From positions 1 through 40,603 of the IMG/VR virus record IMGVR_UViG_3300042884_000935: a DNA stretch of 40,603 nt; one strand, written 5' to 3'. This document shows positions 30,393 through 37,298 of this stretch, piece by piece. Below the pieces are notes generated by a model, which was not told where the DNA came from, did not search any database, and worked only from the letters and a program-made list of their open reading frames with translations. The stretch is from a virus. A program made the position numbers and the translations under genes. Position 1 is the stretch's first letter. Each line of letters opens with the position of its first letter.

Positions 30393-30973
30393 ACCGGAGC
30401 ACCTTCCCAGATCCCGTCAGCATCGTCTGGCGCAAACGCGGCCAGCGCGTCGGCAGCGTCCTCGGCTTCGTCCTGCTCGGCCGCGTCCATCGCGGCGCTG
30501 ATCAGCTTGGCCGTAGACCTGATCCACTCATTGCGGGCAGACGACACCACCGACAACACCGTCAACAACACGTCGTCGGTAATGTCCGGGACAGCGGTGC
30601 GCAGAGAGCCCTCGATCTGGTCGAAGCGGTCAGCGACCGCGCTGGAGGCATGACCCAGCACATCGGCCAGCACACCAATCGGCGCGAACTCCCCGCGCGA
30701 CACCTGATTCTTCAACTCCTGGGCGATGCGCTGCTCGCGGGCCAGCGCGGCGCGCTCCTGCACCAGGTCAAGCCCGCCGATCTCATTCCCAGCCCGTCCA
30801 GCCGCCATGTCGCGCATTCGCTCGCAGTACGCCAGCAGCATGTTGTGCGCCGTTTCGCCGCGAGGGATCACACCATCGGCCGCAAGCTGACTTACGCGCG
30901 CCTCGGACAACCCCACCATCTCCGCAAAATCGGCCTGCGAACAAGGCTGGTCAAGCAACGGGGTCAGCTTCAC
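30389..30973 (-). CDS. Terminase small subunit (Nu1-like)
   Basis: 194 residues. The N-terminal winged helix (PCSQADFAEMVGLSEARVSQ, then GVIPRGETAHNMLLAYCERM) matches lambda Nu1/DUF1441-like small subunits that bind the cos site. The middle carries DLVQERAALAREQRIAQELK, a dimerisation helix, and the C-terminus is acidic. It directly precedes the large subunit (ATGA overlap). Confidence 0.85.
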   Translation of the reverse strand: MKLTPLLDQPCSQADFAEMVGLSEARVSQLAADGVIPRGETAHNMLLAYCERMRDMAAGRAGNEIGGLDLVQERAALAREQRIAQELKNQVSRGEFAPIGVLADVLGHASSAVADRFDQIEGSLRTAVPDITDDVLLTVLSVVSSARNEWIRSTAKLISAAMDAAEQDEAEDAADALAAFAPDDADGIWEGAPV

Positions 30974-31272
30974 TTAACCCCCTTAGCAGCACCATGAAAC
31001 AGTCCAACCTCGCGCCGCGAATGACCCGCATCGGGGGGGCATGGGAAGGACCCAAACCGGGGGGTGTCGATCCCGATTCGACGCAGCCACTCGACCCGCT
31101 CAGCCACCGCCGAATCAGCAGCAGGCGACCACGACTCACACCCGCGCCAGTGCGCCAGCGTCACAGCCTGCGTGCGCTTGATCGAACAGAACGCCATACC
31201 CATGCGGAAGGCGAAGCGCGGCACGCCACGGGCATCCCAGTTGCTGCATGTGAGACAGGTGCCGCCGCTCAC
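30970..31272 (-). CDS. Cysteine-rich small protein between helicase and terminase genes
   Basis: 100 residues. CLTCSNW near the N-terminus, FCSIKRTQ and HWRGCESW form a C-x2-C...C...C pattern like a small zinc-binding protein often found near replication genes in related phages. It overlaps both neighbours (ATGA). Role unknown. Confidence 0.65.
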   Translation of the reverse strand: MSGGTCLTCSNWDARGVPRFAFRMGMAFCSIKRTQAVTLAHWRGCESWSPAADSAVAERVEWLRRIGIDTPRFGSFPCPPDAGHSRREVGLFHGAAKGVK

Positions 31273-32636
31273 AGATCACCCCCTCGAACCTTGATGCCTC
31301 GACCAGATGGCGCTTCGCCGCTCCATGGCGCGAAGCGTGTCTGATCCCCCTGGTAGAACAGGTTCAGCACACCACATCGACCGTTGCGGTTCTTTGCCAC
31401 GCTGAGCTTGGCGTAGTGTTTGAACTCTTCGCCAGCATCAGGCCGCGCCTGAATCGGTCGGTGAACGAACATCACCACGTCTGCGTCCTGCTCTATCGCC
31501 CCCGAGTCGCGCAGATCGGACAGGCTGGGTGTGTTGTCCGCGCGCTCTTCAACCTTGCGGTTGACCTGGGCGAGACAGACCACAGCGATGCCCAGCTCCT
31601 TGGCCAGCGTCTTGAGTCCTCGACTGATCTCTTCGAGTTGGTAGGCTCGCGGCTGTCGGGTGTCGGTGCCAGACATCAGGCCGATGTAATCGACCAGCAG
31701 GACATTCAGCCCATGTTGCCGCTTGACCGCCCTGGCTTTGCTGCGCACTTGATTGATGTTGAGCCCACCCGTGTCGGTCACTCGGAAGTTCAGCCTTTTG
31801 GCGGCTTCGATCCCATCCACCACACGATCCCACTCCAGCCCTGCCCCGCGCCCTGGGCGCTTGACCGAACTCAAGCTCACACGCCCCAGCATCGCCGTCA
31901 TGCGGTCGCGCAGCTCGACGTGTGGCATCTCCATCGACAGCATCGCCACCGAATACTCACTGGCCATGTGCAGGCCGATGGTCATGGCCAGCGCTGTCTT
32001 GCCCATGCTAGGCCTCGCCCCAACGATCACCAGCTCACCAGGACGCAGCCCGCCTTCGAGCACATCATCGAGGTCTGGCAAGCCTGTTGGCATCGCGCTG
32101 GTCTTGCCTTCTGCCCGGTCCTCCAAGACCTGCAGATGCTCAACCATGCCCGCTTCCGCTGCAACCCACTCATCGAGCGCCTTGCCATCGGCCGCCAGCC
32201 TCACCAACTCGGCTTGAGCGACATCGATACGCTCTTCCAGAGGCCGGCCGTGATCCACCGCGAGCAGCATCAACTGATTGCCCACATTCACCAGCGCCCG
32301 GCTTCCCGACCGCTCGCGCACCACATCGACATAACGCCGCAGGTTCGCGCTGCTGCTCACGTACTGCGCCAGGCCGTTGATCTGAACCAGCGAAACCCTG
32401 GCATCCAGGCCGAGAAACACCGACATCACATCGACCGGCTTACCGGCCGTGTGCTGGCGCAGGATCTCGCCAAACACCTCGGCATGCACAGGGTCGGCGA
32501 ACATCGACGCGGTCAGCTCGTCAGACACGCGATCCAGCGACGCCGGGTCCAGCAACAGCGAACCAATGATCGCAGCCTCAGCCTCAGGCGAGGCCAGCGT
32601 CGAAGCCTCGAACGAATCGCCGTCAAACCCGTTCAT
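31269..32636 (-). CDS. Replicative DNA helicase, DnaB family
   Basis: 455 residues from MNGFDGDSFEASTLASPEAE. I chose the ATG at 32636, which overlaps the initiator stop. The N-terminal helical domain (20-150) begins with PEAEAAIIGSLLLDPASLD. Walker A is GARPSMGKT (206-214), followed by VAMLSMEMPHVELRDRM, then LLVDYIGLM (Walker B) and VNRKVEERADNTPSLSDLRD with the C-terminal arginine finger region. A phage-encoded hexameric helicase means that replication needs less host DnaB. It is paired with the upstream initiator gene. Confidence 0.95.
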   Translation of the reverse strand: MNGFDGDSFEASTLASPEAEAAIIGSLLLDPASLDRVSDELTASMFADPVHAEVFGEILRQHTAGKPVDVMSVFLGLDARVSLVQINGLAQYVSSSANLRRYVDVVRERSGSRALVNVGNQLMLLAVDHGRPLEERIDVAQAELVRLAADGKALDEWVAAEAGMVEHLQVLEDRAEGKTSAMPTGLPDLDDVLEGGLRPGELVIVGARPSMGKTALAMTIGLHMASEYSVAMLSMEMPHVELRDRMTAMLGRVSLSSVKRPGRGAGLEWDRVVDGIEAAKRLNFRVTDTGGLNINQVRSKARAVKRQHGLNVLLVDYIGLMSGTDTRQPRAYQLEEISRGLKTLAKELGIAVVCLAQVNRKVEERADNTPSLSDLRDSGAIEQDADVVMFVHRPIQARPDAGEEFKHYAKLSVAKNRNGRCGVLNLFYQGDQTRFAPWSGEAPSGRGIKVRGGDL

Positions 32637-33526
32637 GCCGCGACCTCGGTTTTCTCGACCACGGTTTTCAAGCCTTTGTCGCCCATCAGAAAATCGAGGT
32701 CGCACTGCCAGCCCTCATGGCCAGCGCTTCGCGTCGTTCGGCCCATCAGGAAGTCCGACCCACGGGCCTGCTCGAAATACAGCCGGAACCAGCCCAACGC
32801 AGCCGCCACCGACTCAGCGCGTCGACTGCCGTCGGACTTGTGGCTCGTGAGCACCCAGCGCCACCGACGCGAGATCGCTTTGCGCCGTGCGTCCGGCATC
32901 AACCGACAACGCGGCAGCTCAGGCAGAACCTCGTGGTACAGCTCGACCACCTGGTCAACCGGACATGTCGGCAACGATGCGGCGGGCGATGTCGACCGAC
33001 CGGACTCGTCCGGGCTGGCGACAGGAGGTTTACCTCCTATCTTCTGCTCCTGTTTCTGTTTCTGGCTTGCAAGGGGCTTCGAAGGGGCTTCATCAAAACC
33101 AGCGTTTTCGCCGCCGATCGGCAGGTTGTACGGCTCGGCATAACGCGCCCTAAATGCTTGCCAGCATTGGTTTTTTGGCACTTTTGCCAGTTCGTTCATC
33201 ACCCCCTTGCTGCGGTTGTCCGATGGCGCCAGAGACTCGCCAACCTGGTGCAAAGCGAACTGGTGGACAAACACATACTCATCTTCCGCATCAAAGGTGC
33301 AAAAATCCGCTTCGATGAGGCTTTGAAGGGCCTTCGAAGCCCCTTCCAAGGTCAAGCCAGTCTCATGCGCCATGTACACGACTGGGCAGTGATAGACGCC
33401 AATCATGTTGGCGTGCGGGCTCGTCATCAGGTACAGCGCCAACACCTGGGCCTCAGCATTCCCGCGCAACGCTTTCCCTGTTCGACCAATCCAGAACTGC
33501 GGCGAAACTTTTCCGTAGTCCCTCAT
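32633..33526 (-). CDS. Replication initiator/helicase loader (O-like)
   Basis: 297 residues. The N-terminal part (1-110) is a winged-helix-like domain with GNAEAQVLALYLMTSPHANM and GLTLEGASKALQSLIEADFC. A low-complexity linker with KQKQEQK follows (about 155-165). The C-terminal domain has WRWVLTSHKSDGSRRAESV and the DFLMGRT...CDLDFLM motif seen in phage replication proteins next to DnaB. The origin may lie within this gene as in lambda. A 15-bp inverted repeat occurs inside it. Confidence 0.8.
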   Translation of the reverse strand: MRDYGKVSPQFWIGRTGKALRGNAEAQVLALYLMTSPHANMIGVYHCPVVYMAHETGLTLEGASKALQSLIEADFCTFDAEDEYVFVHQFALHQVGESLAPSDNRSKGVMNELAKVPKNQCWQAFRARYAEPYNLPIGGENAGFDEAPSKPLASQKQKQEQKIGGKPPVASPDESGRSTSPAASLPTCPVDQVVELYHEVLPELPRCRLMPDARRKAISRRWRWVLTSHKSDGSRRAESVAAALGWFRLYFEQARGSDFLMGRTTRSAGHEGWQCDLDFLMGDKGLKTVVEKTEVAA

Positions 33527-33753
33527 TGATCATCACCCCCGGCCAGGGTATCCACGCCAAAGCGACGAGCCCGGCGCAGCTTCACGACGCTGAACATCGC
33601 CTGTTGGCAGATCAGCGCCAGATCGCGGTCTCCCGCGCCATATGCGGCCTCCAGCAACCGGCCAAAGTGGGCAGCGTGGTCGCGCAAAAGTGTGTCAGCG
33701 AACTCAGCCCCGGAAGGAAGCGGCGGACGGGGCGGAGGCGGAGGGCATCCCAT
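33523..33753 (-). CDS. Small hypothetical protein, replication region
   Basis: 76 residues: MGCPPPPPRPPLPSG opening, then EFADTLLRDHAAHFGRLLEA and LALICQQAMFSVVKLRRARR. The ATG at 33753 overlaps the upstream stop (TGATG) and its stop overlaps the initiator start (ATGA), which fixes the frame. A proline-rich leader and helical body might bind another replication protein. No family recognised. Confidence 0.6.
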   Translation of the reverse strand: MGCPPPPPRPPLPSGAEFADTLLRDHAAHFGRLLEAAYGAGDRDLALICQQAMFSVVKLRRARRFGVDTLAGGDDQ

Positions 33754-34082
33754 CAAATCAACTCCACTTGTTTTTCGACCACCCGATACACCTTGACGGT
33801 CACGCCCGTGACCCGACAAGGGCGCTTGTTTTCCCGGTCACAGAGCACCCGCCTGGCCGCCTCCAGGTTGCCCAGGCGCCCTTCCGCGTGGTTGGGGAAC
33901 ATCGCGTGGCCATAGACCGACTCATAAGCCACACACACCTCGCGCACGGTCATGTCCTTGCCGCCGTCGCGCTGGTGGTTCGCGAGCAGCGACTCCACCC
34001 GATCCGCCTGCGCCTTTGCTTCCGACAGAGGCAGCGGCCCCGTCGTCAGGCGCGTTGCCTGTTGAGACTGAACAGAAGTCAT
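33753..34082 (-). CDS. Hypothetical early protein, replication region
   Basis: 109 residues from MTSVQSQQATRLTTGPLPLS. Helical first half (SEAKAQADRVESLLANHQRD), then MTVREVCVAYESVYGHAMFP and LEAARRVLCDRENKRPCRVT, ending in a beta segment. The ATG at 34082 has GGGGGAT upstream. It is the second gene from the leftward promoter. Function unknown. Confidence 0.6.
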   Translation of the reverse strand: MTSVQSQQATRLTTGPLPLSEAKAQADRVESLLANHQRDGGKDMTVREVCVAYESVYGHAMFPNHAEGRLGNLEAARRVLCDRENKRPCRVTGVTVKVYRVVEKQVELI

Positions 34083-34198
34083 TTCATCCCCCAAGAGAAC
34101 GACGGCACAACGCAGGTATCCATCGCACAAGGGATGCGCGAGGGAGCAGCGACGCGCCCAATGAAGGCATGCACCGAAAGGCACACACCACGATGGAA

Positions 34199-34486
34199 TC
34201 AGGCACTGGCCACCCCTTGTGGTGCGGGTTGGGTATCGGACGCGGCCAGCTCCGGCCAGATTCGCGACCAGCTCTCAGGCCACATCTGCTTTCGGGTCAC
34301 GATCCCGCCCGTCATCGACTCCAGCGTCGCCCCGTGGTCCGTCTTGAGGCGGCGGTCGCCGTCGCGGTAGAAACACACGGTTTGCGTCGTGACGTTCAAA
34401 GCCCTGGCCACGACAGCCGGGCCGCCACTCAACTCGATGGCCCGGGCGACTTCGGCGATCACGGGCTCAGGCATTGGGGTATTCAT
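34199..34486 (-). CDS. Cro/YdaS-like helix-turn-helix regulator
   Basis: 95 residues from MNTPMPEPVIAEVARAIELS. The core GGPAVVARALNVTTQTVCFY with RDGDRRLKTDHGATLESMT is the YdaS/Cro-type HTH found opposite CI-like repressors. It lies divergent to the repressor gene behind the operator-covered leftward promoter, so it should act as the lytic-phase repressor. Its ATG begins 7 bases after the -10, so the transcript is probably leaderless; an ATG at 34495 overlaps the -10 and is unlikely. Confidence 0.78.
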   Translation of the reverse strand: MNTPMPEPVIAEVARAIELSGGPAVVARALNVTTQTVCFYRDGDRRLKTDHGATLESMTGGIVTRKQMWPESWSRIWPELAASDTQPAPQGVASA

Positions 34487-34493
34487 GGCGCAC

Positions 34494-34523
34494 ATTCTAC
34501 AACTGTAGAAATGCATTTGTCTA
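34494..34523 (-). promoter_or_regulatory. Leftward early promoter (PL-like)
   Basis: On the minus strand, TAGACA (34523-34518), 18 bp, TAGAAT (34499-34494). Both elements are overlaid by operators. It should drive the Cro-like gene and then replication genes. Distance to the Cro ATG implies a leaderless mRNA. A weaker opposite promoter, TAGAAA (34506-34511) and TGTAGT (34529-34534) with 17-bp spacing, could express the repressor. Confidence 0.7.
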
Positions 34524-34532
34524 CACCTGTAG
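34495..34532. promoter_or_regulatory. Left operator pair CTAC-N4-GTAG
   Basis: TTCTACAACTGTAGAA (34495-34510) and CTACACCTGTAG (34521-34532) start 24 bp apart on the same DNA face spacing as the pair at 35844 and 35868. They cover the -10 and -35 of the leftward promoter and the space before the repressor gene, the expected CI/Cro operators. Confidence 0.8.
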
Positions 34533-34567
34533 TTGCGGCACACACAACCCCGCCGTAGGGTGCCGCC

Positions 34568-35023
34568 ATGTCACTAGGATCTCAAGTCAAAAAGTACCGC
34601 ACCGCAGCCGGGTGCACCTATGCCGAAATCGAGGCCATGTCGGGCGTCAGCACAGGCAGCATCAACGCGCTGGAAAAGCGCAACAGCAAGCGATCCGAAT
34701 ACGCCCAGGACCTCGCCCGCGCCTTCGGCCTGACCACCGACCAACTGCTTGACGAAGCAGCCGACCACACCGAGCACATCCGCGCCCATATCGCCAACTG
34801 GCGCATCACCAAGGCCCCACCGCCCGGAGAACTGACCGCAAGGGAACCCGCCGCCACGTGGACCGCCGCCTACTGGCCGTTCTCCATCGACCAGAATCGC
34901 GTCAAAACCGCGCTCAACCAGGACGACATCAAGCTGATCGAGGCCTACATCCTCGCGCTCGTCCAGACCCGGGAATCCCACCAGGGAAAGCAGGAACGGC
35001 TACACGGCAACGGGAGGCCGTGA
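34568..35023 (+). CDS. CI-like phage repressor without protease domain
   Basis: 151 residues. An XRE-type HTH occupies 1-62 (VKKYRTAAGCTYAEIEAMSG, then GSINALEKRNS and ARAFGLTTDQLL). After a Pro/Ala linker, a C-terminal helical part (NQDDIKLIEAYILALVQTRE) probably dimerises. There is no LexA/S24 autocleavage domain (no Ala-Gly cut site or Ser/Lys dyad region), so classical RecA-stimulated self-cleavage is unlikely and induction may need an antirepressor or another signal. AGGG precedes the ATG. Expected to bind the CTAC-N4-GTAG sites on both sides. Confidence 0.82.
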   Translation: MSLGSQVKKYRTAAGCTYAEIEAMSGVSTGSINALEKRNSKRSEYAQDLARAFGLTTDQLLDEAADHTEHIRAHIANWRITKAPPPGELTAREPAATWTAAYWPFSIDQNRVKTALNQDDIKLIEAYILALVQTRESHQGKQERLHGNGRP

Positions 35024-35060
35024 TCTACCATTTGGACAACTTCAGACACAACAGAGCGCC

Positions 35061-35759
35061 CTATCGCCCAGTCTGAATCGTCGTCAATACGCCGTCCTGA
35101 AAATACAGGTAGTTCCCGCCACCATAGACCCACTGCTCCCTGTCACCAAAAGCCGTGGTCGTTCGGTTTACCCGCTCAGGACGCCCCCAACTGCTGTCAA
35201 TGGCATCTTGCATTGAAGCCCCTATCGCCACCCCCTCGCTCTTCTTGCGCGCCACGCGCGATTTCTCCAGCAAGGCCTCATTCAGCGCCACCTTTTTGAC
35301 CAGGTCGGCGCGCAGCGTCTGACGCTCCGCCAGCAACGGCTCACCCAGGTCGGTCAATCGATCCAGGGCGTCCAGCCGCAACCATGGCAACGCCTTCGGG
35401 TTTTGTTCCGTCCTCACCAGGTCTGCCCGCTCCGCCGCCTTGACCATTGACTGCAGCTGCGAATCCTGCAAGCGCTCAGCACACACCCGCAAAGACGTGG
35501 CCGCCTGCCACGGGTCAACCTTGATCAGGTCCTGATACTTCGCCAGCAACGCCTCGCGCTCCCCTTTGCACCTGATCACCACAGCATCAACGGGAGGCCG
35601 CACCGCCACCGACGTCGCAGTCGCCACGGGCTCGGACCGATCCACCCCATCATCGACCGCAATGGCGACCACAACGCCCAGCAACACCACCCACACCACA
35701 ACCGAGGGCGACACCCGTGACACCAGTTTGCCCAACTCATACGACAGCGACTTCTGCAT
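35061..35759 (-). CDS. Membrane-anchored moron protein with C-terminal SmpA/DUF2845-like domain
   Basis: 232 residues. A transmembrane helix at about 19-36 (SVVVWVVLLGVVVAIAV) precedes a helical periplasmic region with two cysteines, then IGASMQDAIDSSWGRPERVN, AFGDREQWVYGG and YLYFQDGVLTTIQ. The last part resembles the BamE/SmpA or DUF2845 fold. Strong AAAGGAGGTC ribosome site. It lies alone on the minus strand between the repressor and the rightward promoter, a classical moron position. It may be expressed in lysogens, possibly for exclusion or envelope change; that is inference. Confidence 0.7.
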   Translation of the reverse strand: MQKSLSYELGKLVSRVSPSVVVWVVLLGVVVAIAVDDGVDRSEPVATATSVAVRPPVDAVVIRCKGEREALLAKYQDLIKVDPWQAATSLRVCAERLQDSQLQSMVKAAERADLVRTEQNPKALPWLRLDALDRLTDLGEPLLAERQTLRADLVKKVALNEALLEKSRVARKKSEGVAIGASMQDAIDSSWGRPERVNRTTTAFGDREQWVYGGGNYLYFQDGVLTTIQTGR

Positions 35760-35792
35760 AAGACCTCCTTTGTTGGCGGCGACATTTTGACC

Positions 35793-35811
35793 GGCAAGCC
35801 CGTTGCTTGCC
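35793..35811. other. 7-bp hairpin GGCAAGC/GCTTGCC
   Basis: A perfect stem 35793-35799/35805-35811 with a 5-base loop, without a T tract on either side. It lies in the 5' leader of the moron gene and may affect its translation or stability. Confidence 0.4.
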
Positions 35812-35813
35812 AG

Positions 35814-35881
35814 CTACACATGTTGAATTTTACATTTTCTTTTCTACACCTGTTGACAGTCTGATTTCTACGTTTGTAGAA
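35814..35881. promoter_or_regulatory. Right operator cluster (three CTAC-N4-GTAG-type sites)
   Basis: CTACACATGTTG (35814-35825), CTACACCTGTTG (35844-35855) and TTCTACGTTTGTAGAA (35866-35881). The last two start 24 bp apart, identical to the left pair. They cover the -35 and -10 of the rightward promoter; the first lies in the upstream region of the moron gene. The first two have one half-site mismatch (GTTG). Confidence 0.75.
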
Positions 35882-35882
35882 T
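35853..35882 (+). promoter_or_regulatory. Rightward early promoter (PR-like)
   Basis: TTGACA (35853-35858), 18 bp, TAGAAT (35877-35882), a strong sigma70 match overlaid by operators. The first gene begins 29 bases after the -10 with a GGAGGG ribosome site, so this mRNA has a normal leader. Confidence 0.85.
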
Positions 35883-35911
35883 AGCCTCACGTTCAAACAA
35901 CGGAGGGCCAG

Positions 35912-36076
35912 ATGGCACAGCAACACCCCAGGTTTCCCGACGCACCCAGCGCCACCATCGACGCCCAGTGCGAAGCCGCGATGCAGCGCTTGATCGCGTT
36001 CATCAACCGCGCCGCCGGTCAGCACAAGCGTGCAATCGCCGCCGCTGCAGCCCTTCGCCAGAAAGGCGGCCAGTGA
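35912..36076 (+). CDS. 54-residue early protein
   Basis: MAQQHPRFPDAPSATIDAQC opens the protein, then a basic Ala-rich helix (RLIAFINRAAGQHKRAIAAA). Strong CGGAGGG ribosome site. It is the first gene after the rightward early promoter and overlaps the next start (TGATG). No family recognised. Confidence 0.65.
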   Translation: MAQQHPRFPDAPSATIDAQCEAAMQRLIAFINRAAGQHKRAIAAAAALRQKGGQ

Positions 36077-36237
36077 TGCAAACCAACCGCCTCCCAAACC
36101 CCGCGCCACTCCCACGCGTTGAAGAACAGGAAGCGCGCCAATTCCTTCGTGACTTCTGGCACGGCATCGCGCTGGGCTTCGTCGTTGGCGCCGGCCTGAT
36201 GGTCATGGTCTTGTCTGGTCTCGGGAGGCTGCAATGA
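36076..36237 (+). CDS. 53-residue single-pass membrane protein
   Basis: Soluble N-terminus (MQTNRLPNPAPLPRVEEQEA), then one hydrophobic helix (HGIALGFVVGAGLMVMVLSG). The start overlaps the previous stop and the stop overlaps the next ATG. Possibly a membrane peptide acting early in takeover; unproven. Confidence 0.65.
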   Translation: MQTNRLPNPAPLPRVEEQEARQFLRDFWHGIALGFVVGAGLMVMVLSGLGRLQ

Positions 36238-36320
36238 ACCCCGACGACATCGTCATGCGCGCCTCGCTGATCGCCATGGCCGCGTTCCTCGCCCTCGTTT
36301 TTGCCGGAGTCATCCAATGA
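36234..36320 (+). CDS. 28-residue membrane peptide
   Basis: MNPDDIVMRASLIAMAAFLA then LVFAGVIQ: a short acidic start and one helix long enough to span the membrane. ATGA overlaps on both sides strongly support translation. Two consecutive tiny membrane proteins at the start of an early operon are notable. Confidence 0.55.
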   Translation: MNPDDIVMRASLIAMAAFLALVFAGVIQ

Positions 36321-36730
36321 ACACCCAAACCACCCACACCAGCGAAGGCACCGCCAGCGCCCGCCGCCTGCTGGACAACACCAGCCGCGCCCAGATGCCC
36401 AGCCCCTACCTGCTGGACACCAGGCCAACCGCACCGCGCAAGGCCCCGCCCCCGCTGCGCATGATCAAAACCGAGCACCACGAGAGCGCGGTGTGTGGCT
36501 TCGGCGTGTGCAACCTGACGCCCGAATGCACCAGCCGCTGCCGCTACCGCGAAGCCGCGCAAGCGCTGCAAGGCCAAGCCAGCGAGCGCCACACCCAGCG
36601 CGCCGAGATGCCCCCGATCAAGCCCAAGCGCACCGAAGCCGAGCGCCGCGAAGCTGTGCGCCTGCGGCGCCTGGTGTTCGGTTGCCTGGCCGCGAGCTGG
36701 ATCGTCATGGGCCTCTACATCTTCTTTTGA
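36317..36730 (+). CDS. Hypothetical protein with C-terminal membrane tail
   Basis: 137 residues. N-terminal low-complexity region, then a cysteine cluster (VCGFGVCNLTPECTSRCRYR) that could bind zinc. A basic helix (KPKRTEAERREAVRLRRLVF) leads into a C-terminal transmembrane helix (GCLAASWIVMGLYIFF): a tail-anchored arrangement. Function unknown. Confidence 0.65.
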   Translation: MNTQTTHTSEGTASARRLLDNTSRAQMPSPYLLDTRPTAPRKAPPPLRMIKTEHHESAVCGFGVCNLTPECTSRCRYREAAQALQGQASERHTQRAEMPPIKPKRTEAERREAVRLRRLVFGCLAASWIVMGLYIFF

Positions 36731-36756
36731 CCCACCACGCGCAACACAAACATCAC

Positions 36757-36942
36757 ATGGCACACATCACCATCACCTTGCGCGACACCGACGCCGGAAC
36801 CGTCGCGGTTTACAGCAGCTTCGCGCCCGCCGTTGGCCAGCGCGCCACCCCCGCCCAATCCATCGCCCTGGACCTGCAGCGCGAAGCCCTGCACCGCGCG
36901 GGCGTGGAGTCCGACAAGACGCCCCAGGAGGCCGCGCGATGA
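36757..36942 (+). CDS. Small hypothetical early protein
   Basis: 61 residues, MAHITITLRDTDAGTVAVYS, then SFAPAVGQRATPAQSIALDL. A short beta start and a C-terminal helix, a common pattern in small early phage proteins (ITL.D...G.V.V...P..G). Overlaps the next gene by ATGA. Confidence 0.6.
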   Translation: MAHITITLRDTDAGTVAVYSSFAPAVGQRATPAQSIALDLQREALHRAGVESDKTPQEAAR

Positions 36943-37298
36943 GCCTGCCGATCCTTTACCTCAGCGGCCCCATGTCCGGCATGCCCGAGGACAACTATCC
37001 CGTCTTCCACGAAGCGGCCAGGCAGCTGCGCGAGGCCGGTTACCTTGTCGTCAGCCCAGCCGAGAGCACCATCCCGCGCGGGTCTCCGTGGCTCAGCTTC
37101 ATGCGCAAAGACATCAGCGACATGGTCACCACCTGCGACGCCGTCGCGACCCTGCCCGGCCACGAAAACAGCCGAGGCGCCACGGTCGAGATCGCCCTGG
37201 CCAAGGGGTTGGGCTGGCAAGTAAACACGGTCGATGAGTGGCTGAATCTGATTGCGGCGCAGAGCGTGGTCAAGATGTTTTTGGACAGCGTCAAATGA
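36939..37298 (+). CDS. DUF4406 nucleoside 2-deoxyribosyltransferase-like protein
   Basis: 119 residues. YLSGPMSGMPEDNYPVFHEA with AARQLREAGYLVVSPAE is the DUF4406 signature. DMVTTCDAVATLPGHENSRG and ATVEIALAKGLGW complete the Rossmann-like core shared with nucleoside 2-deoxyribosyltransferases. Phage copies are thought to act on nucleotides or nucleotide signals, but substrate is not established. Confidence 0.85.
   Translation: MSLPILYLSGPMSGMPEDNYPVFHEAARQLREAGYLVVSPAESTIPRGSPWLSFMRKDISDMVTTCDAVATLPGHENSRGATVEIALAKGLGWQVNTVDEWLNLIAAQSVVKMFLDSVK

Noticed and set aside
28194-30653. Long plus-strand open frame (819 codons) over the terminase and methylase genes
   Set aside because: It is antisense to TerL and the methylase, which have clear catalytic motifs. 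Long antisense frames are expected in DNA this GC-rich.
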